Part shown: piece by piece, positions 56,070 to 64,000 of the stretch
How the letters are laid out: every line of letters starts with the position of its first letter
Position numbering within the stretch: position 1 is the first letter of the stretch
Origin: an uncultured Allorhizobium sp.
Lineage (GTDB): Bacteria > Pseudomonadota > Alphaproteobacteria > Rhizobiales > Rhizobiaceae
Direction: 5' to 3'
NCBI GenBank assembly: GCA_958439205.1
Contig: OY288189.1
Span: forward strand, 1,565,001-1,629,000
Length of the DNA: 64,000 bases
Made by a program: the position numbers and the translations under genes
The notes under the pieces: generated by a model
The model's input: the letters and a program-made list of their open reading frames with translations, nothing else
Told to the model about the DNA's origin: nothing
Database searches by the model: none

Positions 56070-57494
56070 GTGTCCGATCCGATCTCCCTGTCCCTCACCG
56101 AACTCCTCGCCGCCCTCGATACGGGGCGCATGACCTGCGAAGAGCTCATGGTGTCCTGTCTCGGCAGGATCGACCGGCTCAATCCAAAGATCAATGCCCT
56201 TGTGAGCCTCAGACCGCGCGAGGTTCTCATCGCCGAAGCCAGAGCCAGGGATGCTGAACGGAAGCAGGGCGCTGCTCTTGGCGCGCTGCATGGCGTGCCT
56301 ATTGCGATCAAGGATCTGAGCGAGGCGAAGGGCATTCTCTGCACCTATGGCTCACCGCTGTTCCACGACTATGTGCCCGATTTCGACGACATCCAGGTCG
56401 AGCGCATTCGCGCCGCCGGCGCCATCATCATCGGCAAGACCAACACGCCCGAATGGGGTTTCGGCTCGCATAGCTACAATCCCGTCTTCGGTGTGACGCG
56501 CAATCCCTGGGACTTGAGCCGTTCGGCCGGTGGCTCCAGCGGTGGGGGAGGGGCGGCGCTTGCGGCGCGGTTCGTCCCGATCGCCGATGGCAGCGACATG
56601 ATGGGCTCACTGCGCAATCCGGCGGCCTTCAACAACGTGGTCGGCTTCCGTCCGAGCTTCGGGCGCATCCCCACGCTTCCCGGTCGCGATGCCTATCTCA
56701 ACCAGCTTGCGACGCTCGGGCCGATGGGGCGCTCCGTCGAGGACGTGGTGACGCTCCTCAACGTGCAATCCGGTTTCGATGCGCGCGATCCTTCCTCCTT
56801 CGAGAGCGGGCCGCTTACCCTAGACCGCGCGCTTGCGGCCAAGGGCGGGCGGATCGGCTGGCTCGGCGATTTCGGTGGGCATCTTCCCTTCGAACCGGGT
56901 GTGCTTGATCTCAACCAAAAGGCGTTGGGTGTCTTCGAGGGGCTGGGCTACGCCGTCGAGACGATCAAGATCGACTTTGACATGAACAGGCTCTGGTGGG
57001 CCTGGACGACGCTCCGCAGCTTCTTCACCGCCGGCAGCATGCGGGACTATTACGAGGATCCCGGCCGACGCGGTTCGCTGAAGCCTGAGATCCTCTACGA
57101 GGTCCGGTCGGGCCTGCGGATCAATGCTGCGGATGTCTACGAGGCGTCAGCGGTGCGGACGGCCTGGTATCAGGCGCTGTCGAAGGTCTTCGAGACCCAT
57201 GACTACCTGATCGCGCCCGCCGCCCAGGTCTTCCCCTTCGATGCCGATATCCCCTGGCCGCGCGAGATCGCGGGTAAACATATGGATACCTATCATCGCT
57301 GGATGGAGGTGGTGATTGGCCCGAGCATGGCGGGTCTGCCGGTCGCCGCCCTTCCGGCCGGGTTTTCGCCGCAGGGCTTGCCCACCGGTTTCCAGCTGAT
57401 TGGCCAACCCCGCGCGGATGCGCAGGTTCTGTCTGTTGCAGCCGCTTATGAGGCCGCCACCGAATGGCTCACACAAATACCGTCGCTCTCTTGA
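56070..57494 (+). CDS. Amidase (amidase signature family)
   Basis: 474 residues from GTG 56070, with AGGAG 7 bases upstream. Ser-cis-Ser-Lys amidase: catalytic lysine in PIAIKDLSEAKG, glycine-rich GGSSGGGGAALAARFVPIADGSDMMGSLRNPAAFNN with both serines. C-terminal MAGLPVAALPAGFSPQGLPTGFQLIG is the family end. Divergent from the importer operon and followed by a dipeptidase, so it is probably part of the same catabolic set. Substrate unknown. Confidence 0.92.
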   Translation: MSDPISLSLTELLAALDTGRMTCEELMVSCLGRIDRLNPKINALVSLRPREVLIAEARARDAERKQGAALGALHGVPIAIKDLSEAKGILCTYGSPLFHDYVPDFDDIQVERIRAAGAIIIGKTNTPEWGFGSHSYNPVFGVTRNPWDLSRSAGGSSGGGGAALAARFVPIADGSDMMGSLRNPAAFNNVVGFRPSFGRIPTLPGRDAYLNQLATLGPMGRSVEDVVTLLNVQSGFDARDPSSFESGPLTLDRALAAKGGRIGWLGDFGGHLPFEPGVLDLNQKALGVFEGLGYAVETIKIDFDMNRLWWAWTTLRSFFTAGSMRDYYEDPGRRGSLKPEILYEVRSGLRINAADVYEASAVRTAWYQALSKVFETHDYLIAPAAQVFPFDADIPWPREIAGKHMDTYHRWMEVVIGPSMAGLPVAALPAGFSPQGLPTGFQLIGQPRADAQVLSVAAAYEAATEWLTQIPSLS

Positions 57495-57637
57495 ACGCTT
57501 CTTCCCGGTAAAATCGTCGGCCGACTTGAAGCGCGACATGATTTCGTCCAACGATTCCGAAAGAGTTTTGCTTCGACGCCCAGCCATCCCCTCCCGTCCG
57601 GGTCCACACCTGGATGCCATTTTCTGGAACTGCCTGC

Positions 57638-58690
57638 ATGAACCTCGTTTTCGACGGCCACAATGATGTTCTCCTCCGCCTCTGGCGCAGCGGAACGGAA
57701 GGTCGCAACCCAGTGGCCGAATTCCGCAACGGTACCAGCGCCGGGCATATCGATGCACCCCGGGCCAAGCGCGGCGGTCTCGCCGGTGGTCTCTGTGCCA
57801 TCTACATTCCGTCGCCGCATGATTTCACGCTGCGCGAGCCGGATGCGAACGGACACTATGCGACACCGCTCGATCCGCCGCTTGATCGCCAGGCTTCCCT
57901 GGACATCGCGCTGGAAATGGCGGCCATCGCCCATCGCCTCGATCAGGACGGAAGCTGGCGGCTCTGCCGCTCGACACGCGACATCCGGCAAGCCATTGAT
58001 GATGGCGTGTTTGCCGCCGTGATGCATATGGAAGGCTGCGAGGCCATCGATGCCGATCTCGATGCGCTTGAGGTTTTCTACGCCGCTGGCCTGCGTTCGC
58101 TCGGGCCGGTCTGGAGCCGTCACAACATTTTCGGCCATGGCGTGCCCTTCGCCTATCCGAGCTCGCCCGATACGGGACCGGGCCTGACCCGCGCCGGGGA
58201 GGATCTGATCCGGGCCTGCAACCGGCTCGGCATTCTGATCGATCTTGCCCACATCACCGAGAAGGGCTTTTGGGACGTCGAACGGCTGAGCGACCAGCCG
58301 CTGATCGCCAGCCATTCCAACGTGCATGCACTGACGCCCGTCGCCCGCAACCTGACGGACCGGCAGATGGAGGCGATCAAGGCAAGCCACGGGCTTGTGG
58401 GTCTCAACTATGCCGTCACCATGCTTCGGCCTGACGGGCGCGACGATGCCGAGACGTCGCTCGCCACCATGGTCAGCCATATCGATTATCTTGTCGAGCG
58501 CATGGGGATCGACTGCGTGGCGCTGGGGTCGGATTTCGACGGGGCGACGATACCGAATGTTATCGGCGATGCTGCCGGCAACCAACGGCTTGTGACCGCG
58601 CTGAAGGAGCGCGGCTACGGGGCTTCCGATCTGGACAAGATCTGCCGAGAAAACTGGTTGCGGGTGCTGGCTTCTGCCTGGCACGAGTAA
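57638..58690 (+). CDS. Membrane-dipeptidase family hydrolase (peptidase M19)
   Basis: 350 residues from ATG 57638; an ATG at 57614 is possible, neither with a strong ribosome site. Binuclear zinc motifs: VFDGHNDVLLRL (H-x-D), the bridging glutamate in VMHMEGCEAI, LIDLAHITEKGFWDV, IASHSNVHAL and CVALGSDFDG. No signal peptide, so a cytosolic member; relatives hydrolyse dipeptides or N-acyl amino acids. It follows the amidase gene by 143 bases on the same strand. Confidence 0.88.
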   Translation: MNLVFDGHNDVLLRLWRSGTEGRNPVAEFRNGTSAGHIDAPRAKRGGLAGGLCAIYIPSPHDFTLREPDANGHYATPLDPPLDRQASLDIALEMAAIAHRLDQDGSWRLCRSTRDIRQAIDDGVFAAVMHMEGCEAIDADLDALEVFYAAGLRSLGPVWSRHNIFGHGVPFAYPSSPDTGPGLTRAGEDLIRACNRLGILIDLAHITEKGFWDVERLSDQPLIASHSNVHALTPVARNLTDRQMEAIKASHGLVGLNYAVTMLRPDGRDDAETSLATMVSHIDYLVERMGIDCVALGSDFDGATIPNVIGDAAGNQRLVTALKERGYGASDLDKICRENWLRVLASAWHE

Positions 58691-58711
58691 ACGCGGGGAG
58701 GTCGTTTCCGC

Positions 58712-59905
58712 TCAGGCGACGCGGTGACCGGAGCGCCACACCGACTTGGCGAAGGGATGGCCATCGTAGAGGTTGACGCGGATCAGGTCGGCCTTCAAGC
58801 CGGTTTCGATTGCGCCGCGATCCGTCAAGCCGCCGGCGAGTGCCGGGCTGCGGGTTACCATGGCAACAGCGCTCGGCAGGTCGTAGTCCAGACCCGGATC
58901 GGCTGAGATCATGAAGGCTGCATCGAGCATGGAGCGCGGGACGTAGTCTGAAGCCAGGATATCGACGAGCCTTGCTGCTAGCAGGTCGCGCACGGCGATG
59001 TTGCCGGATTGGGAGCCGCCGCGCACGAGGTTCGGAGCACCGGCAACGATTGACATGCCTGCCGCCCTTGCGGCTTGCGCCGCTTCGATCGAGCAGGGGA
59101 ATTCCGAAATCGACACGCCCTCCGCCACGCCTTCCTCGATGTGGGCGATATCGGTGTCGTCATGGCTCATCAGCGGCATGGAGCGCGCGCGGGCAAGGGC
59201 GACGATGTCAGGCCGGGTCGTGGCGGCGATATGGCTCTTTTCCGCCACCAGCACCTTGATCTTCTCGCGCACCAGTTCGGGGCTCTCGCCGGTCGATTTG
59301 CAGGCTCTTGCGACATAGGCCTCAATGTCGCGGCTCTGGCGGATGCCGGGCAGGTGTTCCATGATGGAGATGACGCGGACGATTTCACGGTCGATGTTGT
59401 CGGCTGTCAGTTGCGGGGTCACCGGGTCCGTCAGTTCGCAGCGCAGGTGAACGAAATGTTCGGCGCGCAGCATGCCGGAGTTCTGCGCCTGCTCAAGCGC
59501 CTCGATCATCGGTTTCAGGATTTCGGCCCGTTCCGGATTGTCGGTGGTCGCGCCGACGCAGAGGCTGTCGAAGACGGTGGTGACACCGCCACCAATGATC
59601 TGGGCGTCGTGGGCCAGGGCCGCGCGCATGAAATCCCAGCGCACATGGGCGCGGGGATAGAGGTGTTTCTCGAAATGATCGGTGTGGATATCGACAAGGC
59701 CGGGTAACAGGTAGTCGCCGGCAAAATCGAGCGCGTCGGCATGGCGCGACGGGCCTTCATGGATCTCCGTGATCTTCCCGTTTTCAATCACCACCGAGCC
59801 ATGAAGGACATGGCTTGGTGTAACAACGCGGGCATTGGAGAGCACCAGTGCCTCGCCGCGCGCTGATTCATGGGTTTCACCCGTGGCATTCGTCTGTCTC
59901 AGCAT
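58712..59905 (-). CDS. phnM: Ribose 1-methylphosphonate 5-triphosphate diphosphatase
   Basis: 397 residues. Removes pyrophosphate in the C-P lyase pathway. Amidohydrolase motifs: LPGLVDIHTDHFEKHLYPR, HDAQIIGGGVTTVFDSL, PLMSHDDTDIAHIEEGVAEG and ILASDYVPRSMLDAAF, all characteristic of PhnM. No other phn gene is in the window, so it is separated from the C-P lyase core. A Pho-box-like repeat lies at 59953-59970. It starts 80 bases after ackA on the same strand. Confidence 0.93.
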   Translation of the reverse strand: MLRQTNATGETHESARGEALVLSNARVVTPSHVLHGSVVIENGKITEIHEGPSRHADALDFAGDYLLPGLVDIHTDHFEKHLYPRAHVRWDFMRAALAHDAQIIGGGVTTVFDSLCVGATTDNPERAEILKPMIEALEQAQNSGMLRAEHFVHLRCELTDPVTPQLTADNIDREIVRVISIMEHLPGIRQSRDIEAYVARACKSTGESPELVREKIKVLVAEKSHIAATTRPDIVALARARSMPLMSHDDTDIAHIEEGVAEGVSISEFPCSIEAAQAARAAGMSIVAGAPNLVRGGSQSGNIAVRDLLAARLVDILASDYVPRSMLDAAFMISADPGLDYDLPSAVAMVTRSPALAGGLTDRGAIETGLKADLIRVNLYDGHPFAKSVWRSGHRVA

Positions 59906-59952
59906 GACCGCATCTCCATCCGCTCTCGTCGAGGCGTCTCTAGGCGCGTTTC

Positions 59953-59970
59953 ATGACGCTTTGGTGTCAG
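59953..59970 (-). promoter_or_regulatory. Putative Pho box upstream of phnM
   Basis: Minus strand CTGACAC-CAAA-GCGTCAT, two imperfect copies of the 7-base CTGTCAT unit (5 of 7 matches each) with the normal 4-base spacer, about 48 bases before the phnM start. Confidence 0.4.
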
Positions 59971-59985
59971 TGCTGGCGGATCTTC

Positions 59986-61161
59986 TCAGCCGACGAGTCT
60001 CAGGCAATCGTCGGCGATCACCTGTTCCTCGTCAGTCGCGATCACGCGGATCTTCACCCGGCTCTCCTCGCGCGAAATGACTGCTTCACTGCGGTCGTTC
60101 GCCTCGCCATCCAGCAGCAGACCGAGGAAGCGAAGGCGCTCAACCACCGATCGGCGGATTGCCGGCTGGTTCTCGCCGATGCCGGCGGTGAAGACCAGCG
60201 TGTCCAGGCCGGCGAGCGTGGCCGAGAGCCGCGCCACTTCCCCTGCGATGCGGAAGGTGAAGACGTCGATCGCCTCGCGGGCCTCCTTCGACGGGGTCTC
60301 CAGCAAAACCCGGCTATCGGCACTGATGCCTGAGAGACCAAGCAGGCCAGACTGCTTGTAGATCAGGTCCTCGACTTGCCTGATGCTCAGCCCATGGGCC
60401 TCGATCAGGTGGAACAGCACGCCCGGATCGATCGCGCCGGAGCGGGTCGCCATGGGCACGCCGTCGATGGTGGAAAAGCCCATGGAGGTGTCGCGGCTCA
60501 CGCCATTCTCGAGTGCGCAGAGGCTGGCACCGGAGCCGAGATGGGCGATGACGGCGCGGCCGCCGGCCGTTTCCGGTTCGAGCGTCTTCAAGGCGCCCGC
60601 GACATACTCATAGGACAGGCCGTGAAAGCCATAGCGCTTGACGCCCTTGTCAAACCACTCGCGCGGTATGGCGAAGCGGCGCACGGTATCGGATTGTGTC
60701 CGGTGGAAAGCGGTGTCGAAGGATGCGGTCTGGGGCAGGCCGGATTTTAGCTCGGCGATGGCGCGGATGAGGCGGAGGTTCTGCGGCTGGTGGAGCGGCG
60801 CGAGCGTCACCAGGCTCTCGATGCCGGCGAGGCTGGTGTCATCGACCCTGACGGCATCTGCAAAGAGATCGCCGCCATGCACCACGCGGTGGCCGACGGC
60901 CGAGACGGCGTCGAGGTCGTAGTGCTCGGACAGCCAGTCGAAGACCTCTTCAAGAACGTCGTGCAACAGGTCGTCGGTCTTTGCCACCAGGGGCACGTCG
61001 AAGACGGCGGGTCCTTCGACCAGATGGAAGGTGAGTGGTTCGGCGCGGAAGTCTATGACGCCCTTGCCGATGCGTCTGGCGCCTGCTTGTTCGCGGGTGA
61101 AAATGCCGATCTTCACCGTGGAAGAGCCGGCATTGAAGGTTAGCAGCAGTTTCTGGCTCAT
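59986..61161 (-). CDS. ackA: Acetate kinase
   Basis: 391 residues. Interconverts acetyl phosphate and acetate with ATP. Signatures: LLTFNAGSSTVKIGIF, VGHRVVHGGDLF, ASFDTAFHRTQ, YGFHGLSYEYVA, IAHLGSGASLCAL and FTAGIGENQPAIR, all intact. Its ATG overlaps the stop of the phosphotransacetylase gene (ATGA at 61158-61161). Slightly shorter than the E. coli enzyme, normal for alphaproteobacteria. Confidence 0.95.
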   Translation of the reverse strand: MSQKLLLTFNAGSSTVKIGIFTREQAGARRIGKGVIDFRAEPLTFHLVEGPAVFDVPLVAKTDDLLHDVLEEVFDWLSEHYDLDAVSAVGHRVVHGGDLFADAVRVDDTSLAGIESLVTLAPLHQPQNLRLIRAIAELKSGLPQTASFDTAFHRTQSDTVRRFAIPREWFDKGVKRYGFHGLSYEYVAGALKTLEPETAGGRAVIAHLGSGASLCALENGVSRDTSMGFSTIDGVPMATRSGAIDPGVLFHLIEAHGLSIRQVEDLIYKQSGLLGLSGISADSRVLLETPSKEAREAIDVFTFRIAGEVARLSATLAGLDTLVFTAGIGENQPAIRRSVVERLRFLGLLLDGEANDRSEAVISREESRVKIRVIATDEEQVIADDCLRLVG

Positions 61162-62540
61162 GCCTTGCCACCAAGCGCTGCCGCACGCTTCGCAGCGACC
61201 AGCTTCGCCAGGGCTGCCGAGGCGATGCGGACCCTGAGGCTGTCAGAGCGGCTGGTCAGGATGATCGGTACGCGGGCGCCGAGCACCAGGCCTGCGGCAT
61301 CGGCATTGGCGAAATAGAGCAGCTGTTTGGCGAGCATGTTGCCGGCTTCGAGATCCGGCACCAACAGGATGTCGGCATCACCGGCGACGGGCGAAATGAT
61401 GCCCTTGGTGCGGGCAGCCTCCATGCTGATTGCATTGTCGAAGGCAAGCGGACCGTCGACTTTGGCCCCCTTGATCTGGCCACGGGCGGCCATGACCGTG
61501 AGAGCTGCCGCCTCCAGTGTCGCCGGCATTTTGTCGTTGACCGTCTCGACGGCGGCGAGCACGGCGACCTTGGGCTCGGCCACGCCCAGCATATGCATGA
61601 GATCGACGGCGTTCTGGCAGATGTCGCGCTTGTGCTCCAGCGTCGGAGCGATGTTGATCGCGGCATCCGTCACGATCAGGAGTTTGGAATAGGCAGGCAC
61701 ATCCATGACATAGACATGGCTGACTCGGCGTTCGGTCTTAAGCCCAGAACCGCTGCCGACGACCGCGCCGAGCAATTCGTCGGAATGCAGGCTGCCCTTC
61801 ATGACAGAGCCGACCTTGCCGGCGATGGCGAGTTCGACGGCAAGGGCCGCCGCCGCATGGCTGTGTTCGGTCGATAGGATCTCGAAGCCGTCGATCGAGA
61901 TACCCGCCTGTTCAGCCGCCGCGCGGATCTTGGCCTCCGGACCGATCAGGATCGGCTCCAGCAGGCCTTCGTCGCGGATCTCGACGGCCGCCTCGATCGC
62001 TTCCGGTGAGCAGGGGTGGACGAGGGCGGTCTTCACCATCGGCAGGCTGCGGGCCTCGGCGACGATGGCGTCGAAGCGGTCGTGGCGCTGAAGCGAGACA
62101 TCGGGCGGAAGGTTTTCCGACCAGCTGATGCGCTCGGTCGGCGCGCGTACACGGGCCTTGCCGGCGAGCACCGGCTCGCCATGCTGGTTCACCGCGCGGG
62201 TGTCGAAGATCAGGGTGCGGCCATCGCTTTCCTTGGTCATCAGCGTGACGGTCGCGGTGATCCGGTCTCCGGTCGCGATGTCCTTCCAGAATTCCAGATC
62301 CTGGCCAAGATAGACGGTGCCTGGGCCGGGCAGGCGCGTGTCGAGGACCGCCGAGATCATGCCGGCCGGGATCAGCGACTGGCCGAGCGGCACCGGGTTG
62401 TTGTCGCCGGACAGTGCTGCAAAGAGCTCGATATCATCAGGACCGATGATGCGGGTCAGGCTTGCTGCATCGCCGAGCTTCAGCTCGTCGAAGGTGCGGT
62501 TGGTGAGGACTGGTCTTTCCATGTCGCTTTCGTCTTCCAT
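61158..62540 (-). CDS. MaoC-phosphate acetyltransferase fusion with damaged hydratase motif
   Basis: 460 residues from ATG 62540, with GGGAGGA 10 bases upstream. Residues ~10-150 are a MaoC hot-dog domain (LFAALSGDNNPVP ... PGPGTVYLGQDLEFWKDI); the rest is a phosphotransacetylase domain (KTALVHPCSPEAIEAAVE, GKVGSVMKGSLHSDELLGAVV, LIVTDAAINIAPTLEHKRDI). In this fusion family the hydratase site is G-D-x-N-P-x-H; here the histidine is proline and about ten residues after it are missing, so hydratase activity is doubtful. Coupled to ackA. Confidence 0.9.
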   Translation of the reverse strand: MEDESDMERPVLTNRTFDELKLGDAASLTRIIGPDDIELFAALSGDNNPVPLGQSLIPAGMISAVLDTRLPGPGTVYLGQDLEFWKDIATGDRITATVTLMTKESDGRTLIFDTRAVNQHGEPVLAGKARVRAPTERISWSENLPPDVSLQRHDRFDAIVAEARSLPMVKTALVHPCSPEAIEAAVEIRDEGLLEPILIGPEAKIRAAAEQAGISIDGFEILSTEHSHAAAALAVELAIAGKVGSVMKGSLHSDELLGAVVGSGSGLKTERRVSHVYVMDVPAYSKLLIVTDAAINIAPTLEHKRDICQNAVDLMHMLGVAEPKVAVLAAVETVNDKMPATLEAAALTVMAARGQIKGAKVDGPLAFDNAISMEAARTKGIISPVAGDADILLVPDLEAGNMLAKQLLYFANADAAGLVLGARVPIILTSRSDSLRVRIASAALAKLVAAKRAAALGGKA

Positions 62541-62642
62541 TGTCGAACCGTCCTCCCCCGATCCGTTCATCCTGCGGTCGGTCTGCTTCGTCAGCATGGC
62601 CAACCCTGAGGGGCAATCTCTGTGGTGTAGGGTGGGCTGTCC

Positions 62643-62656
62643 TTGACTTGGGTCAA
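62643..62656. promoter_or_regulatory. FNR/FixK-like box upstream of pta-ackA
   Basis: TTGAC-TTGG-GTCAA, a perfect palindrome matching the TTGA-N6-TCAA anaerobox of FNR/FixK/Anr proteins, about 103 bases before the fusion gene start. It lies within a longer CCTTGAC...GTCAAGG stem. Confidence 0.55.
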
Positions 62657-62696
62657 GGGGCGGTGGGACGAAAGTCTTGGGGGTGCAGGAGGGGCG

Positions 62697-62900
62697 CCTC
62701 TCCCCCTTGTGGGAGAGGATGGAAAATCGAAGGCTTAGGCGAGCGCAAGCCGCCTAAACTTCAGATTTTCCCGGTGAGGGGATCGGTGATGGTGGCACGA
62801 TGAACGGACCCCCTCACTTGCGATTTCTGATGTTTAGCCGTGGCTCGCGCCACGACTAATTCATCGAAATCGCTTTCTCCCCCACCAAGGGGGAGAAGAA
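62697..62900. repeat. Mosaic of palindromic repeat units
   Basis: Outer unit CCTCTCCC...GGGAGAGG (62697-62718), a large hairpin GGAAAATC (62721-62728)/GATTTTCC (62764-62771) with an inner GCTTAGGC arm, a second one GCGATTTC (62820-62827)/GAAATCGC (62866-62873) with inner CGTGGC/GCCACG, and a final CTCCCCC...GGGGGAG unit. It resembles rhizobial intergenic repeat elements but differs from copies A and B. Confidence 0.65.
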
Positions 62901-62901
62901 G

Positions 62902-63900
62902 TCACGCCCACCTGTCGCGCCATGCCGGTTGCGCGTCCGTGTACGGCAGTGCCACGGCCTCGAACACCCCGCGTGCAATGGCGCGCGCGGTCACCAGCGT
63001 TGCCAGATGGCAGAGTTCCATCAAGTCCGCCGTGCCATTGCTGTCACGCTTGCCTGTCGATGCTGCAAACATCGTGTCGCCATCCAGCGGCAGATGGGCG
63101 GGGAGCACGGCGCGGGCCAGACCGTCATGGGCTGACAGAGACAGGCGGTGGAGCTCGGCTTTTGACAGGGTGCAATCGGTCACGACGGCGCCGATGGTCG
63201 TTGCCGTCAGCCGCAGGCCCTTGATGCGCAGAGCCCGGTCGTCGGCGCTGACTTGGGCAGGCTGGCCGAGCCTGCCGAATTCCTGGCCCTCTTCGAAGGG
63301 GGCGGCCCAGAAATGCGGGCCGTCGCCGATCACGACCGAGCCCATGGCATTAACGGCAACGAGTGCCGCGATCGTATGGCCTGAAGACGAGACCGCGCTC
63401 GCGGAGCCCAGGCCGCCCTTGAAGTTGGCCGTCGTGGCGCCGGTTCCCGCGCCCACGGTGCCGAGCGGGAAGGCGCCCTTTGCGGCGTTTCGATAGGCTT
63501 CATAGCCGAGGTCGCGATAGGGCGCATGCAGGCCCCAATCCTTGTCGCCGCCGTTCAGGAGATCCATCAGGATCGCCTGCGGCACGATCGGCACCCGCAC
63601 CGTCCCGACGGCAAAACCGCGACCGGCGGCGCGCAGGCCCGACTGCACCCCGCCTGCGGCATCGAGCCCGAAGGCCGAGCCGCCTGACAGTACGAAGGCA
63701 TCGACCTTTTGCACCGTCATCGACGGATCAAGGAGCGTCACATCCCGCCCGCCTGGCGCTCCGCCGAGCACGGTGCCCGAGGCGGTCGCGGGTTCATCGA
63801 AGACGATCACCGTCACGCCGGAGCCGAGGGCAAGGTCGGTCGCATGCCCGACGGAGAGGCCAGCGATGTCGGTGAGGAGGTTGAGGGGGCCGTGGGGCAT
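62902..63900 (-). CDS. P1-family (DmpA-type) aminopeptidase/amidase
   Basis: 332 residues. Ntn-hydrolase-like enzymes that cleave themselves and then remove N-terminal residues or hydrolyse cyclic or polymeric amides. Family blocks: NLLTDIAGLSVGHATD, TVLGGAPGGRDVTLLDP, DAFVLSGGSAFGLDAAGGV, TVGAGTGATTANFKGGLGSAS and VVTDCTLSKAELHRL. The self-processing residue is not certain by eye. It stands alone next to a repeat cluster; relation to the amide operon 4 kb away is possible but unproven. Confidence 0.87.
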   Translation of the reverse strand: MPHGPLNLLTDIAGLSVGHATDLALGSGVTVIVFDEPATASGTVLGGAPGGRDVTLLDPSMTVQKVDAFVLSGGSAFGLDAAGGVQSGLRAAGRGFAVGTVRVPIVPQAILMDLLNGGDKDWGLHAPYRDLGYEAYRNAAKGAFPLGTVGAGTGATTANFKGGLGSASAVSSSGHTIAALVAVNAMGSVVIGDGPHFWAAPFEEGQEFGRLGQPAQVSADDRALRIKGLRLTATTIGAVVTDCTLSKAELHRLSLSAHDGLARAVLPAHLPLDGDTMFAASTGKRDSNGTADLMELCHLATLVTARAIARGVFEAVALPYTDAQPAWRDRWA

Positions 63901-64000
63901 GGGAGAGTCTCCGGATGGGTGGGCGGAGAGTGGCGGGGGCGGGGACGAAGATCAAGCGCGCCAGGCGCTTCTCTTCCATCTGAAACAAACGATGCCGACG

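Larger units (their letters stand above)
62541..62901. other. Intergenic region with FNR-like box and palindromic repeats
   Basis: 361 bases without a gene between the pta-ackA operon and the P1 peptidase gene. It holds the TTGAC-N4-GTCAA box at 62643-62656 and a mosaic of palindromes from 62697 onward, annotated separately. Confidence 0.7.

Noticed and set aside
57446..58684. 412-codon frame antisense to the dipeptidase gene
   Set aside because: The plus strand has all M19 metal motifs; the minus frame has none.
63901..64000. Start of another gene at the right edge
   Set aside because: The last 100 bases contain no start codon with a ribosome site and no recognisable coding stretch.

Overview
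The window is a stretch of a high-GC alphaproteobacterial replicon, most likely from the Rhizobiales (Rhizobium/Agrobacterium/Sinorhizobium-like). The signs are a myo-inositol catabolic segment, a bhbA/pcc propionyl-CoA locus, a complete PhyR-NepR-EcfG general stress response locus with matching GGAAC-N16-CGTT promoters, many Pot/Fbp-type ABC importers, and palindromic intergenic mosaic repeats of the RIME type. No rRNA, tRNA or CRISPR array was seen.

Layout. 1-2.6 kb: 3' part of iolE, a small membrane protein, iolB and a DUF3833 protein. 2.6-6.0 kb (minus): LysR regulator, aminotransferase, HI0933-type flavoprotein. 6.2-11.4 kb (plus): agmatinase-family ureohydrolase with a Tat-exported binding protein, ATPase and two permeases. 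11.4-21.3 kb (minus): propionyl-CoA set pccB ... pccA-bhbA, with a GST, a tandem pair of unknown paralogues and an RNA 2'-phosphotransferase lying between pccB and pccA, and a GMC oxidoreductase at the end. 21.4 kb: divergent ScfR-type regulator whose start overlaps TTTGCAAA-like repeats. 22.9-25.3 kb: an AT-richer insert with a lipoprotein gene split by an IS3-family (IS407-like) element that has 14-bp inverted repeats and an AAGA target duplication. 25.4-30.1 kb: 3-hydroxyisobutyryl-CoA hydrolase, 2-hydroxyacid dehydrogenase, GST, a free-standing Rieske protein, an acylphosphatase-like protein, and a divergent oxygenase catalytic subunit that has lost its own Rieske cluster.

30.1-38.1 kb is a general stress response island: csbD, DUF883, holin-like, nepR, phyR, HWE kinase, zinc metallopeptidase, small proteins, two DUF1328 proteins, nepR-ecfG, a receiver protein and a Crp/Fnr regulator. 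Six exact EcfG promoters and one weaker one were read directly. 38.3-41.4 kb: pntAB. 41.5-42.9 kb: Omp25-like porin and a HigBA toxin-antitoxin pair. 43.0-46.4 kb: genes resembling the non-phosphorylated L-fucose route (FAH hydrolase, SDR, IclR, lactonase-like amidohydrolase). 46.4-58.7 kb: an eight-gene minus-strand operon (potABCD-like importer, beta-lactamase-like serine hydrolase, two tandem YtcJ-type amidohydrolases, TetR) with a divergent amidase and M19 dipeptidase; it looks like an uptake and hydrolysis system for an amide or N-acyl amine. 58.7-62.6 kb: phnM, ackA and a MaoC-phosphotransacetylase fusion whose hydratase motif is damaged, with an FNR/FixK-like box upstream. 62.9-63.9 kb: a P1 (DmpA-type) peptidase.

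The best candidates for undescribed biology are the split Rieske oxygenase at 27.5-30.1 kb, the amide-processing operon at 46.4-58.7 kb, and the paralogue pair plus kptA embedded in the propionyl-CoA genes.
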